The notes under the pieces were generated by a model. It saw only the letters and a program-made list of their open reading frames with translations. It searched no databases and was not told the origin of the DNA. A stretch of 64,000 nt of DNA from Lysobacterales bacterium. GTDB lineage: Bacteria; Pseudomonadota; Gammaproteobacteria; Xanthomonadales; Ahniellaceae. The stretch spans positions 124,001 to 188,000 of the forward strand of contig JADKHK010000003.1 of NCBI GenBank assembly GCA_016721845.1, given 5' to 3'. Positions 35,543 through 43,607 of this stretch are shown piece after piece. The stretch's first letter is position 1. The number at the start of each line of letters is the position of its first letter. The position numbers were made by a program, and so were the translations under genes.

Positions 35543-36293
35543 CGAGCATGCCTCGATCCCCGAACTCGAACGCAGCCTGCGCGCACTGCGCCTCCCGGCA
35601 TGATCGCACCGCTGCAGGCGGGCACTGGCCGTGTCAAGCATGAAATGGACTTCATCGAGGCCTTCGCCTGCCTGGTGCAGGACGAACTCGACCGCCGCCA
35701 CTCACGGCTGCTCGAACGCCGCTTCCTGCGTTCCGGGTTGCCCGAGCGCAAGGACCTCAAGGACTTGGACTGGACGTACAACCCGCGCCTGCCGAAACGC
35801 GCCATCCTCGAACTCGCCGCCCTCAAGTTCATCGAAGCACGCCGAAGGCGATGCTGCTCAGGCCACCCGGGCTCCGGCAAACCATTGCGCCAAGGCCATC
35901 GCCCAACTCGCCGCAGGACTTGGCTACACCGTTCTCTACCGCAGAAGCACCCAGTTGTTCGAAGACATCCACGAAGCGCGCCAACTCGGCGAGCGTCGCA
36001 AGCAGCGAACCTTGCTGCAGAACGCCGACCTGCTCGTCATCGACGACCTGTTCCTGCGGCGTTTGCCCGACAACGCCGGCGACGAACTCGCCGACGTGCT
36101 GATGAGCCGCTACGAAAAACACGCCACATTGATCACCTCGAATCGGCCCGTCGAGGACTGGGCCAAGCTGCTCGGCGACGTCGTGCTCGTCACGCCGCTG
36201 CTCGACCGACTCATGCACCACGCTCACTTGCTTCGGTTCGAAGGCAAGAGCTGGCGACTCAAGGAAGCCGCCGCTCGCGTTGCGCGCACTCAG
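35543..36293 (+). pseudogene. istB: IstB helper ATPase, frameshifted
   Basis: The N-terminal part (LERSLRALRLPGMIAPL, then GLPERKDLKDLDWTYNPRLPK) is in one frame to ~35850. After shifts around the Walker A (HPGSGK) region the rest reads in another frame as NHCAKAIAQLAAGLGY, LLVIDDLFLRRLP (Walker B) and HATLITSNRPVEDW. IstB is the AAA+ partner that selects targets for IS21 transposition. It is not functional as read. Confidence 0.85.
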
Positions 36294-36346
36294 CTGGGGG
36301 ATTTTGACCCGGCCACGACTGGGGGAGTTTGGGGTGGCCGCCGGGG
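36294..36346. repeat. IS21 right terminal inverted repeat
   Basis: Reverse complement of the left end; followed at once by the AAACGGG target duplication (36347-36353). Confidence 0.88.
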
Positions 36347-36385
36347 AAACGGGCTTGTTTTACGGCGGACGGATTGACGCGCCTT

Positions 36386-37595
36386 CTACAGGGGCTTACC
36401 GCTGGTGACGAAATCAGCCCAGCGCTGCATCAACAGCGTCCTCGCACCAAGGTGCTTGGCGTGGTTGTACGCCATTCGCACCTTGTCCTTACTCACGTGC
36501 GATAGCTGAAGCTCGATCTGCTCACTGGGAATTTCGGCCTCGTTGAGCAACGTCGATGCGGTTGCCCGGAAACCCATGGGCGGAGAATTGCCCCGAATAG
36601 CCCATGCGTTCAACGCGATTGAAGGTCGTTGCTGAAATCGGACGTTTGCGATCCGCGGAGACGGGCAGCAACAGCGCATTTTCCCCCGTGAGACCCCTTA
36701 ACTCGCGAAGCAATTTGAGTGCTTGCTTCGACAGCGGAACAATGTGGTGGCGCCTTCCCTTGACGTGCGCGGGATTGACGTCCCAGCGGCAGCGCTCCAA
36801 GTCGAACTCGGACCACGCGGCCCTGCGCAGCTCACCTGGCCTGACGAAAGTGAGCAGCAGCAACTGCAGGGCAATCTGAAGTTCGCGCGAACACCCCGCC
36901 TTCGCGACACGAACACGAAATTCGGCGATCTCTTTGGCGTCCAGAGCGTGCTTATGTTTCACCCGCGGGCGAGTGACCACACCTCGCAGCGCTGCTGCGG
37001 GATCCATGTCGGCTTTGAGCGATGCAATGGCGTGCCGGAAGATCGCTGAACAGAACTGCTTGATCAGCAGCGCGACCGTTGGTGCACCATTTCTGTTGAG
37101 ACGAGTGAGTCGCGAATTCACGCGCCTCAAAATCGCGTAGACGTGTGCTGCTGTGACCTGCCGAATGGGTAGATCGCCGATCTCGGGATAGACATCGCTC
37201 GCGAGGATGGTCTTCACCTGCTTCGCATAGGTCTCGGACCACTTCCCGACCTTGGTGTTGTACCAGTCGTCACCGACAGCTTTGAACGTGTCAGCGGCCT
37301 GGTTTGCGGCAACCATTCGCTGCTTCTGCCGATCGTGTCGCGGATGAATGCCTTGGCTTACTAGACGCCGCGCATCAGCCAATAACTCACGAGCCCGCGC
37401 CAAACTGATTTCCGGGTACACGCCGATCGCGTACTCAGCTTGCTTCGCACCCAATCGATAACGATACCGCCAGAGCTTCGAGCCACCGGGTTGAACAACC
37501 AGGCAAAGCCCTGCAGCATCAGAAAGCCGGTAAGCCTTTGCGGCTGGCTTGGCCGACTTCACTGCGAGATCTGTAAGGCGAACTGAGCGAGCCAT
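36386..37595 (-). pseudogene. int: P4-type tyrosine integrase of the element, frameshifted
   Basis: N-terminal DUF4102-like arm-binding domain (RLTDLAVKSAKPAAKAYRLSD), then core-binding and catalytic domains: LTFVRPGELRRAAW (Arg) and KGRRHHIVPLS (Lys). At HGF a one-base insertion in GGGTTT (near 36570) throws the frame off. The other frame continues correctly as FRATASTLLNEAEIP, QLSHVSKD, RMAYNHAKH and ends at 36386; it holds the second Arg, His and the nucleophilic Tyr. Start 37595 (MARSVRL) matches the family. The enzyme is inactive unless the base is a sequencing error. Its place next to the right repeat identifies it as the element's own integrase. Confidence 0.85.
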
Positions 37596-37611
37596 CACCA
37601 CTCCCGTGTCA

Positions 37612-37632
37612 AGTACCACTGGGAGTACCACT
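37612..37632. promoter_or_regulatory. Candidate integrase arm-type sites, right end
   Basis: AGTACCACT occurs at 37612-37620 and 37624-37632 with 12-nt period, just upstream of the integrase start, mirroring the ATACCACA pair at the left end. They could bind integrase both for recombination and for autoregulation of its own promoter. Confidence 0.5.
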
Positions 37633-37748
37633 TTGATCGGCGCTCCTCAGCGCTATCAGTGTACGGACGGAGACGCGCTGCAAAGCTGGGTCAACAAGTT
37701 CATTTGACGCGGTAGCTGACGAGAGATGTTCGTAGACTGCAAACATTC

Positions 37749-37769
37749 TTATCGATCATCAGCAGCATG
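37749..37769. repeat. Right attachment-site repeat
   Basis: Identical to 953-973. The bases that follow (37770 on) should be the native sequence once found upstream of trpG. The gene-free stretch 37633-37966 holds only this site and the promoter region of the next gene. Confidence 0.88.
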
Positions 37770-37966
37770 AATCAGGTATCCAGAAGGGTCGCGCGACTGC
37801 CCCGGAACGGCCGGACAGCTTACCCGGTTCACGGCCGATGCCGGAGCACGATGCGGCAGTAAACCCGAGCCGGTTGCGTGGCTCAAGGGCGGGTTTCGGG
37901 CAGGCAGCGATTGCGTTCCGGCCGTCGCTCCGGCCTATACTCGCGGCACCACTGGGGAGAGTGAAA

Positions 37967-38752
37967 ATGAAGCGGATCGCTGCGGTGCTGCTGTTGGTGG
38001 TTTCGGGTGCGACGCAGGCAGAGAGCCTGCTGCCGTTCGGCAAGTCCTGGGCCGGGGACCGGGATCTGCCGAAACCCTACGGCGTCGGCGTCGATCTGCT
38101 CACGCTCAAGCAGGACTACGCGATCAAGTCGCTCGCCTTCGAGCTTCCCGGCGCCACGGTTGGCGATCCCAACACGATCGGCGTGAGCAATTCGATCAAC
38201 CATGTCGACCTCAAGGCCGATGCCTGGGTCTTTCCGTTCCTGAACGTGTTCGGCGTGCTTGGCAAGGTCCACGCCCGCACGCCGGTGAACCTGAGTTCGG
38301 TGAGCGTTCCGAATGCGCCGCCCGGCTTGTTCAACGAACTGGTGATCCGCTACAGCGGCGAAGTCTACGGCGCAGGCTTCACGCTGGCCTACGGCGGCGA
38401 TCACTGGTTCACGTCGCTGACCGGCACTTATGCGGAAACTTCGCTTTCCGGCGATTTCGACAGCAATGTCACCTCGAAGTCGTGGCAGCCGCGCTTCGGC
38501 TTGACCCAGGGTCCGTGGGCGTTCTGGGTCGGCAGCCTGATCGTGGACGTGCAGGAAGACCACGCCGGATCGATCGCCCTGCCCTTCGTCGGCAACGTGC
38601 CGTTCGCAGTGGAGCTCGAGAACAAGGACAACGCCGGCATGGTCTTCGGCGCCAATTGTTCGCTCGCCGACACCGTGGACATCGCGCTGGAAGTGGGCAA
38701 GGGCGCGCGCACCAGCACCCTGCTCAATCTCACCTGGCGTTTCGGCGAGTAA
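37967..38752 (+). CDS. Predicted outer-membrane beta-barrel protein
   Basis: 261 residues from ATG 37967, with GGGGAGAG upstream. A signal peptide (RIAAVLLLVVSGATQA) is followed by alternating polar/hydrophobic strands (AWVFPFLNVFGVLGKV, HWFTSLTGTYAETSL, PRFGLTQGPWAFWVGS) and a C-terminal Phe-type ending (LLNLTWRFGE), as in outer-membrane barrels. Specific function is unknown. It is the first chromosomal gene to the right of the element and runs co-directionally with the next two. Confidence 0.7.
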   Translation: MKRIAAVLLLVVSGATQAESLLPFGKSWAGDRDLPKPYGVGVDLLTLKQDYAIKSLAFELPGATVGDPNTIGVSNSINHVDLKADAWVFPFLNVFGVLGKVHARTPVNLSSVSVPNAPPGLFNELVIRYSGEVYGAGFTLAYGGDHWFTSLTGTYAETSLSGDFDSNVTSKSWQPRFGLTQGPWAFWVGSLIVDVQEDHAGSIALPFVGNVPFAVELENKDNAGMVFGANCSLADTVDIALEVGKGARTSTLLNLTWRFGE

Positions 38753-38778
38753 TCGCGCACCCCGCGGCCCGATCATCC

Positions 38779-39723
38779 ATGCGCGCGTGGCTCCGGCGAT
38801 GGCGGTATGGGCCGCTGCTCGTCGCTGCCCTCGCCGCCCTGCCCGTGGGGGCCTACGAGACCGACGCCTATCAGAATCGCGCGGTGCCGACGGCGGACGC
38901 GCGGGTCGTGCTGAACCGCGAGGTCAATCGCGCGCTGGGCGATATCGTCGCGCGCTGGCACGGGCCGGTGACCGAGTCGCGCATGGTCGATGCGGTCTAT
39001 CACCGCATCGGCGGTCGCCACTGGGTCGACAAGCTCGAACGCTGGGCGATGCGGTCGCCGGAGGTCGAGAAGCTGCCGACGCCGCGACGGGCGTCGATCT
39101 ATGCCGATCTGTCATTGCTGGCGGCGCGCGTCGGACGCGTGTTCGGCATCGGCCCGAGCTTCCGCGTGGCCGGCGTGCTGGTCGGTTCCGACAAGATCGG
39201 CCACTTCCTGTCGCAAGGCCGCAAGTTCTGGCGGCGTTTCCAGCACAGCCATGACGAAGCGGCCGCGGCCCGGCAATCGGCGTTCACCGAGCGCGCGATC
39301 TTCGGCTCGGTGACGACCGGCGTCTATTCGAATGCCGACCTGGTCGCGAACTACGAAGGCCATCGCTTCTACCGCTCGCTGTTCGAGGACGGCATCGTGC
39401 CCGGCAAGCCGGCGATCCTCGCGCGCACCGATCACGGCTGGCAGATCCAGCGCGCGTTCGACTTCGCCGACTACGTCAATCCCTGGTGGGACGAGGCGCT
39501 GTACCCGAACGCCTACGACGCCTTGCTGGCGCCGCCGATGCGCCGCCGACTGCACGAACTTTGCCCCGAGGTCGAAAGTGATCCGGGGCTTTGGCAAGTG
39601 CCCGAGGGTACCGACGCCGAACTCGGCGCGCGTTACGCCATGCTGGAACTGCGCGATCGTCGCGACTGGCGCATGCCGACCCTGTGCGCGACGCCGCTGC
39701 CGCCATCGGAACCATCGCCTTGA
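38779..39723 (+). CDS. Exported protein of unknown function
   Basis: 314 residues with a signal peptide (GPLLVAALAALPVGAYE). Conserved-looking segments are VGSDKIGHFLSQGRKFWRRF, TGVYSNADLVANYEGHRFYRSL and DYVNPWWDEALYPNAY; the many aromatic and charged residues suggest a periplasmic enzyme-like domain. The family is not recognised. It is 26 bp after the outer-membrane gene and overlaps the next gene's TTG start. Confidence 0.65.
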   Translation: MRAWLRRWRYGPLLVAALAALPVGAYETDAYQNRAVPTADARVVLNREVNRALGDIVARWHGPVTESRMVDAVYHRIGGRHWVDKLERWAMRSPEVEKLPTPRRASIYADLSLLAARVGRVFGIGPSFRVAGVLVGSDKIGHFLSQGRKFWRRFQHSHDEAAAARQSAFTERAIFGSVTTGVYSNADLVANYEGHRFYRSLFEDGIVPGKPAILARTDHGWQIQRAFDFADYVNPWWDEALYPNAYDALLAPPMRRRLHELCPEVESDPGLWQVPEGTDAELGARYAMLELRDRRDWRMPTLCATPLPPSEPSP

Positions 39724-40358
39724 GCGCGCAGCAGCGAGAGCGCGAGCGCTATCCCCTGATCCTGCTGGGCCTGTTCTTCGCTTTCTGGAGCGCCCTCGCG
39801 ATCGCCCCGCACTACCGCGAGGACTGGCTGCTCGAAAACGTGCTGGTCGTGATCGCGCTGCCGCTGCTGGTCTGGAGCCACCGCCGCATCGGCTTCTCCC
39901 ACTACGCGCTCACGGCACTGTTCGTGTTCTTCTGCCTGCATACCGTCGGCGCGTATTACACCTATTCGGAAGTGCCCTGGAACGCGGGACTGAAGGCGTT
40001 GACCGGCTGGGACGCGATGCAGTCACTCGGCCTGCAACGCAACCCCTTCGACCGCGTCGTGCACTTCAGCTACGGCCTGCTGATCGTGCCCGCCGTCGCC
40101 GAACTCATCGACGCCCGCGGCCCGCTGCGCGGCATCTGGCGCCAGCTCGTGCCGATCATGTTCATCATGTCGAACTCGGAACTCTACGAAATGATCGAGT
40201 GGCAAGCCGCCGAAACCTTCGGCGGCGACCTCGGCCAGGCCTACCTCGGCACTCAAGGCGATATCTGGGATGCGCAGAAGGACTCGCTGATGGCGATGCT
40301 GGGGGCGATCCTCGGTCTGGCGATCTATCGAATGTGCGTGGAACGGCGATTGCGCTGA
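39720..40358 (+). CDS. DUF2238/YjdF-family membrane protein
   Basis: 212 residues with about six membrane segments. NPFDRVVHFSYGLLIVP and SNSELYEMIEWQAAETFGGDLGQAYLGTQGD are the conserved marks of this family, whose role is not known. The start is taken as TTG at 39720, overlapping the previous stop, because no ATG fits better; the open frame reaches back to 39591. Confidence 0.75.
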   Translation: MSAQQRERERYPLILLGLFFAFWSALAIAPHYREDWLLENVLVVIALPLLVWSHRRIGFSHYALTALFVFFCLHTVGAYYTYSEVPWNAGLKALTGWDAMQSLGLQRNPFDRVVHFSYGLLIVPAVAELIDARGPLRGIWRQLVPIMFIMSNSELYEMIEWQAAETFGGDLGQAYLGTQGDIWDAQKDSLMAMLGAILGLAIYRMCVERRLR

Positions 40359-41054
40359 TCATTCTCCGCTGCAAGACCGGACGAATTCAGCGACCACAAT
40401 CGCTGCCTCGGGTGATCGCGTTTGCAGCAGGAAATGCGGCGCATCGAACTGCACGGTTCGCATCGACGGAATTTCGCTCGCAAGATGGTTCGCCGCGCTC
40501 TGCCGGATCAGTCGATCTTCGCTTGCTCGCAGATACATCGTCGGAACGCTGATGGCACAGAGCCTATCGGAGACGTCCACCTGCAGCGCCTGCAGCACCC
40601 GCTGCTTCATCACCTGCGGGGAAACCGATGCCATCACTTCGGCGAACTTCGCGCGCAAGTCGGCACTCGCGTAACGCCCGAGCAGAAAGAGGTCGAGAAG
40701 GCGCTGTGGCAGTTTGTGCGCCGGGGCCCAACGCACAATGTGCCGCATCCAACGACCGAATGGGACTGGCGACTTCGCGAACGTGCAGCAGAGAATGAGG
40801 CCACGCAGCATCGCTGGCGGATCAGCAGCGATCGACAAGCCGATCGGCCCCGAAAACGACTCTGCCAGAAGCACAAACGGCCGCTTCGGCAGTTGGTCCC
40901 GAACTAGGTCCTCCAGCGTCGGATAGTCGGCCGACTCATGGCCCGGATATCGGATCACCGCAACGTCAATGCCAGCAGGCATCGAAGCGACAAAGCCGTC
41001 GAACAACGCACCGGTGCCGTCCATTCCGGGCAACAGCACCAGCGTGGCGGTCAT
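40359..41054 (-). CDS. Alpha/beta hydrolase
   Basis: 231 residues. LLPGMDGTGALFDGF is the oxyanion region, LLAESFSGPIG the nucleophile elbow (Ser in a variant A-x-S-x-S context), ASEDRLI the acid and APHFLL the catalytic His. The substrate is unknown. It begins 7 nt after the trpE stop and is surely co-transcribed with it; it may be a passenger in the trpE unit. Confidence 0.8.
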   Translation of the reverse strand: MTATLVLLPGMDGTGALFDGFVASMPAGIDVAVIRYPGHESADYPTLEDLVRDQLPKRPFVLLAESFSGPIGLSIAADPPAMLRGLILCCTFAKSPVPFGRWMRHIVRWAPAHKLPQRLLDLFLLGRYASADLRAKFAEVMASVSPQVMKQRVLQALQVDVSDRLCAISVPTMYLRASEDRLIRQSAANHLASEIPSMRTVQFDAPHFLLQTRSPEAAIVVAEFVRSCSGE

Positions 41055-41061
41055 AGCGGTG

Positions 41062-42537
41062 CTACAACCCACTCGCCGCCTGCGCCACCGCTCTGAACAG
41101 CGCCCGCCCCTTGTTCATGGTTTCGTCCCATTCCTTTTCGGGGTCGGAGTCGTAGACGATGCCGGCGCCGGCTTGCACGTGCAGCTGGCCGTTCTGGATG
41201 ACGGCGGTGCGGATGGCGATGGCGGTGTCGGCGTCGCCCCACCAACCGACGTAGCCGACCGCACCGGAATAGATGCCGCGCTTGATCGGTTCCAGGTCCT
41301 GGATGATTTCGAGTGCGCGGATTTTCGGCGCACCGCTGACCGTGCCGGCCGGGAACGTCGCCTTGAGTACGTCGGCAAACTTGAAGTCGGGACGCAGCGC
41401 GCCCTGCACTTCCGAGACGATGTGCATGACGTGCGAATAGCGTTCGATAATGAAGCGCTCGGGCACGCGCACGCTGCCGGCTTCGGCGACACGACCGACA
41501 TCGTTGCGGCCGAGGTCGATCAGCATCAGGTGTTCGGCGCGCTCCTTCGGATCGGCCAGCAACTCGGCTTCCAGCGCCTGATCCTGCGACGGCGTCGGCC
41601 CACGCGGACGCGTACCGGCGATCGGACGCACCGTCACCTGCCCGTTCTGCATGCGCACCAGAATTTCCGGCGAGGAGCCGACGATCTGGCGTTCGCCGAG
41701 ATCGAGGAAATACATGTACGGCGACGGATTCAGCGCCCGCAGCGCACGATAGACATCGACCGGGCGTGCGCGGAACGGCACCGTCAGTCGCTGCGACAAC
41801 ACCACCTGGAAAATGTCGCCGGCGCGGATGAATTCCTTGCTCTGCTCGACCGCGGCGATGAAGCCTTCGCGGGTGAAGCCGGAGATGAAATCGGCTTCGG
41901 TCAGGCTGGCCGGATCCAGCACTTCGGGATAACTCGGGCCGGAGCGGCGCAGCCGGAACGCGAGCTCATCGAGCCGCCGCTGCGCACGCGCATACGCCCG
42001 CGGCTCGCTCGGATCAGCGTGCACGATCAGGTACAGGCGACCCTTGAGGTTGTCGAAGACCGCGACTTCCTCGCTCAGCATCAGCAACACGTCGGGCGCA
42101 CCGATCGGGTCGGGCTTGTCGTCGCGCGCGAGTTTCGCCTCGACATAACGAATGGTGTCGAAGCCCCAGTAACCGACCAGACCCCCGGTGAAGGCGGGCA
42201 GGTCCGGCAGCTTCGGCACCTTGAACGATTCGCGGATCGCATCGAGCGCGGCCAGCGGATCGGCGAGATCGCGCTCCTCGATCACTTCGTCGTACTGCGC
42301 GATCGACAGACGATGGCCACGCAGCGTGTACGTGGTCTGCGCCGGCAGGCCGATGATCGAATAGCGCCCCCAGTTCTCGCCGCCCTCGACCGACTCGAAC
42401 AGATAGGTGTGCGGCCCGTCGGCCAGTTTGAGGTAGACCGACAGCGGCGTGTCGAGGTCGGAAAACACCTCACGCACGATCGGAATGCGGTTGTAGCCTT
42501 GCGCGGCGAGCGCGCTGAATTCGTCGTGCGTGAGCAT
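41062..42537 (-). CDS. trpE: Anthranilate synthase component I
   Basis: 491 residues; converts chorismate to anthranilate with ammonia from TrpG. SYLFESVEGGENWGRYS-type residues near 50-60 form the tryptophan feedback site. The chorismate-binding domain shows IAGTRPRGPT, LIDLGRNDVGRVAE and PAGTVSGAPKIRA. The ATG at 42537 (MLTHDEFSALAAQG) is the conserved start; the frame remains open upstream without homology. No leader peptide or attenuator is obvious. Three plus-strand genes and the whole integrated element separate it from trpG. Confidence 0.96.
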   Translation of the reverse strand: MLTHDEFSALAAQGYNRIPIVREVFSDLDTPLSVYLKLADGPHTYLFESVEGGENWGRYSIIGLPAQTTYTLRGHRLSIAQYDEVIEERDLADPLAALDAIRESFKVPKLPDLPAFTGGLVGYWGFDTIRYVEAKLARDDKPDPIGAPDVLLMLSEEVAVFDNLKGRLYLIVHADPSEPRAYARAQRRLDELAFRLRRSGPSYPEVLDPASLTEADFISGFTREGFIAAVEQSKEFIRAGDIFQVVLSQRLTVPFRARPVDVYRALRALNPSPYMYFLDLGERQIVGSSPEILVRMQNGQVTVRPIAGTRPRGPTPSQDQALEAELLADPKERAEHLMLIDLGRNDVGRVAEAGSVRVPERFIIERYSHVMHIVSEVQGALRPDFKFADVLKATFPAGTVSGAPKIRALEIIQDLEPIKRGIYSGAVGYVGWWGDADTAIAIRTAVIQNGQLHVQAGAGIVYDSDPEKEWDETMNKGRALFRAVAQAASGL

Positions 42538-42638
42538 TCGGGCGGGTCCTCGGGAGCGCTCGATTATTGCGGTGCGGCAATAGCCGCGCCAAGGGTCGCG
42601 GCGACGTGACAGAATCCCGCCATGCTGACGGAATGTGC

Positions 42639-43570
42639 ATGAGCGACGCTTGGTACGTGGCCGAACCTGAGGGCGACATCTCGGGACCGTATGCGTTCCA
42701 GGACTTGCTGCGGGCCGCCGCCGCGCCTGTTCGCGGCGAACGCGCAGGTCTGGCACGTCGATTTCGGCGAATGGCAGCCGCTGGCCCGGCATGTCGCGAG
42801 CATCAGCCATGCACCGCCAAGCAGCGTGCCGCCGCGCGAAGTCATGAAGCCGACGGTGCAGCCCAAGGCCCCCAAGCCGACGGGTCCCGAGCGGGCCGCG
42901 AAGCCGCCGCCGCTCACCGGCCCGAAACCGAAGGTCGCCGCCAAGGACCGGGCGCAGCTGGAAGCATTGTTGCGCCAGGCCGATGCGAAGAAGGCGGTAT
43001 CCGACGCCCTGCTGACGCAGAATGCCCAGACCTCGACCCGTCGCCTGGCCTGGGTGGCAAAGCGGCTGGCAGCCCGTTACATCGATGTCATGTCGCTCGG
43101 CCTGTTCGGCGCCGGTGCCTGGTGGGCGGCCACCGAAGGCGCAAAAGGACCGGAGTCGCAGACCTTGCCGGAACTCTGGATGCTGTTGTTCATGGCATGC
43201 GCCGTCTGGTTCGTGGCCGAGTCGTTGCTGGTCGGCCTGTTCGGCACCACGCCCGGGAAGTACCTGCTCGGCCTTCGCATCCGGGATGAGCGCAACGACG
43301 CGCCCGGCCTCGCCCGCGCCTTCGGCCGCAGCTTCCATCTGTATGCGCGCGGCCTCGCCTTCGGCCTGTTGTTCCTCACGCCGTTCGCGATCTTCATCGC
43401 CGGCGCGCAGACCTTGAACAAGGGCGAAGCACCCTGGGACCCGCGGGCTGATCGTCGACGAGCAAGGTGCAAGCGTGCAATGGCAGGTGATCGCCTTCCT
43501 GCTGGTGCTGTTGTGGATCGCCGCCACCGAGGGCTGGTGGCTGGAACTCGCGAGCGCCTTGGTGCGCTGA
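42639..43570 (+). pseudogene. GYF-like plus RDD-domain membrane protein, two frameshifts
   Basis: Start MSDAWYVAEPEGDISGPYAFQDLLR (a GYF_2-type domain) is in one frame. After the GCCGCCGCCGCG run near 42720 the second frame gives LFAANAQVWHVDFGEWQPL, a linker, and the RDD domain (RRLAARYIDVMSLGLFG, FGTTPGKYLLGLRI, FGRSFHLYARGL). Near 43440 a second shift is needed to read RGLIVDEQGASVQWQ and the last membrane helix, ending 43570. The homologous protein is clear; both shifts occur in GC-rich repeats, so base-calling error is as likely as decay. Confidence 0.7.
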
Positions 43571-43607
43571 GGCGACTACACTCGCGCCCGCAACTCCGGA
43601 GTACCCC

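Larger units (their letters stand above)
21110..36346. mobile_element. IS21-family element, split by a nested insertion
   Basis: The ends are ~52-bp inverted repeats (21110-21161 and 36294-36346) containing ACTCCCCCAGTCGTGGCC and AAATCCCCCAG. They are flanked by a 7-bp direct repeat AAACGGG (21103-21109 and 36347-36353), the target duplication. More CCCCCA-type repeats lie inside the istA start (about 21366 and 21406), as in IS21's multiple terminal repeats. The original element would be ~2.5 kb; it is now 15.2 kb because 12.8 kb interrupts istA after codon ~212. Confidence 0.88.
953..37769. mobile_element. Integrative element inserted at the 5' end of trpG
   Basis: The boundaries are a perfect 21-bp direct repeat (953-973 and 37749-37769). 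The left copy is the start of trpG. The right copy lies ~150 bp upstream of a P4-type tyrosine integrase read away from the end. Contents fit an integrative element: two tyrosine recombinases near the ends, an AlpA-type regulator, RepA- and ParA-like genes, a type III R-M system and other cargo. No conjugation or mobilisation genes are recognised, so it is either not self-transmissible or has lost that part. The right-hand third is occupied by an IS21 element with nested insertions. The extent is inferred from the repeats; an empty-site comparison has not been made. Confidence 0.85.

Noticed and set aside
42538..43527. N-terminal extension of trpE on the minus strand
   Set aside because: The frame stays open but the added residues are antisense to the RDD gene; TrpE homology begins at 42537.
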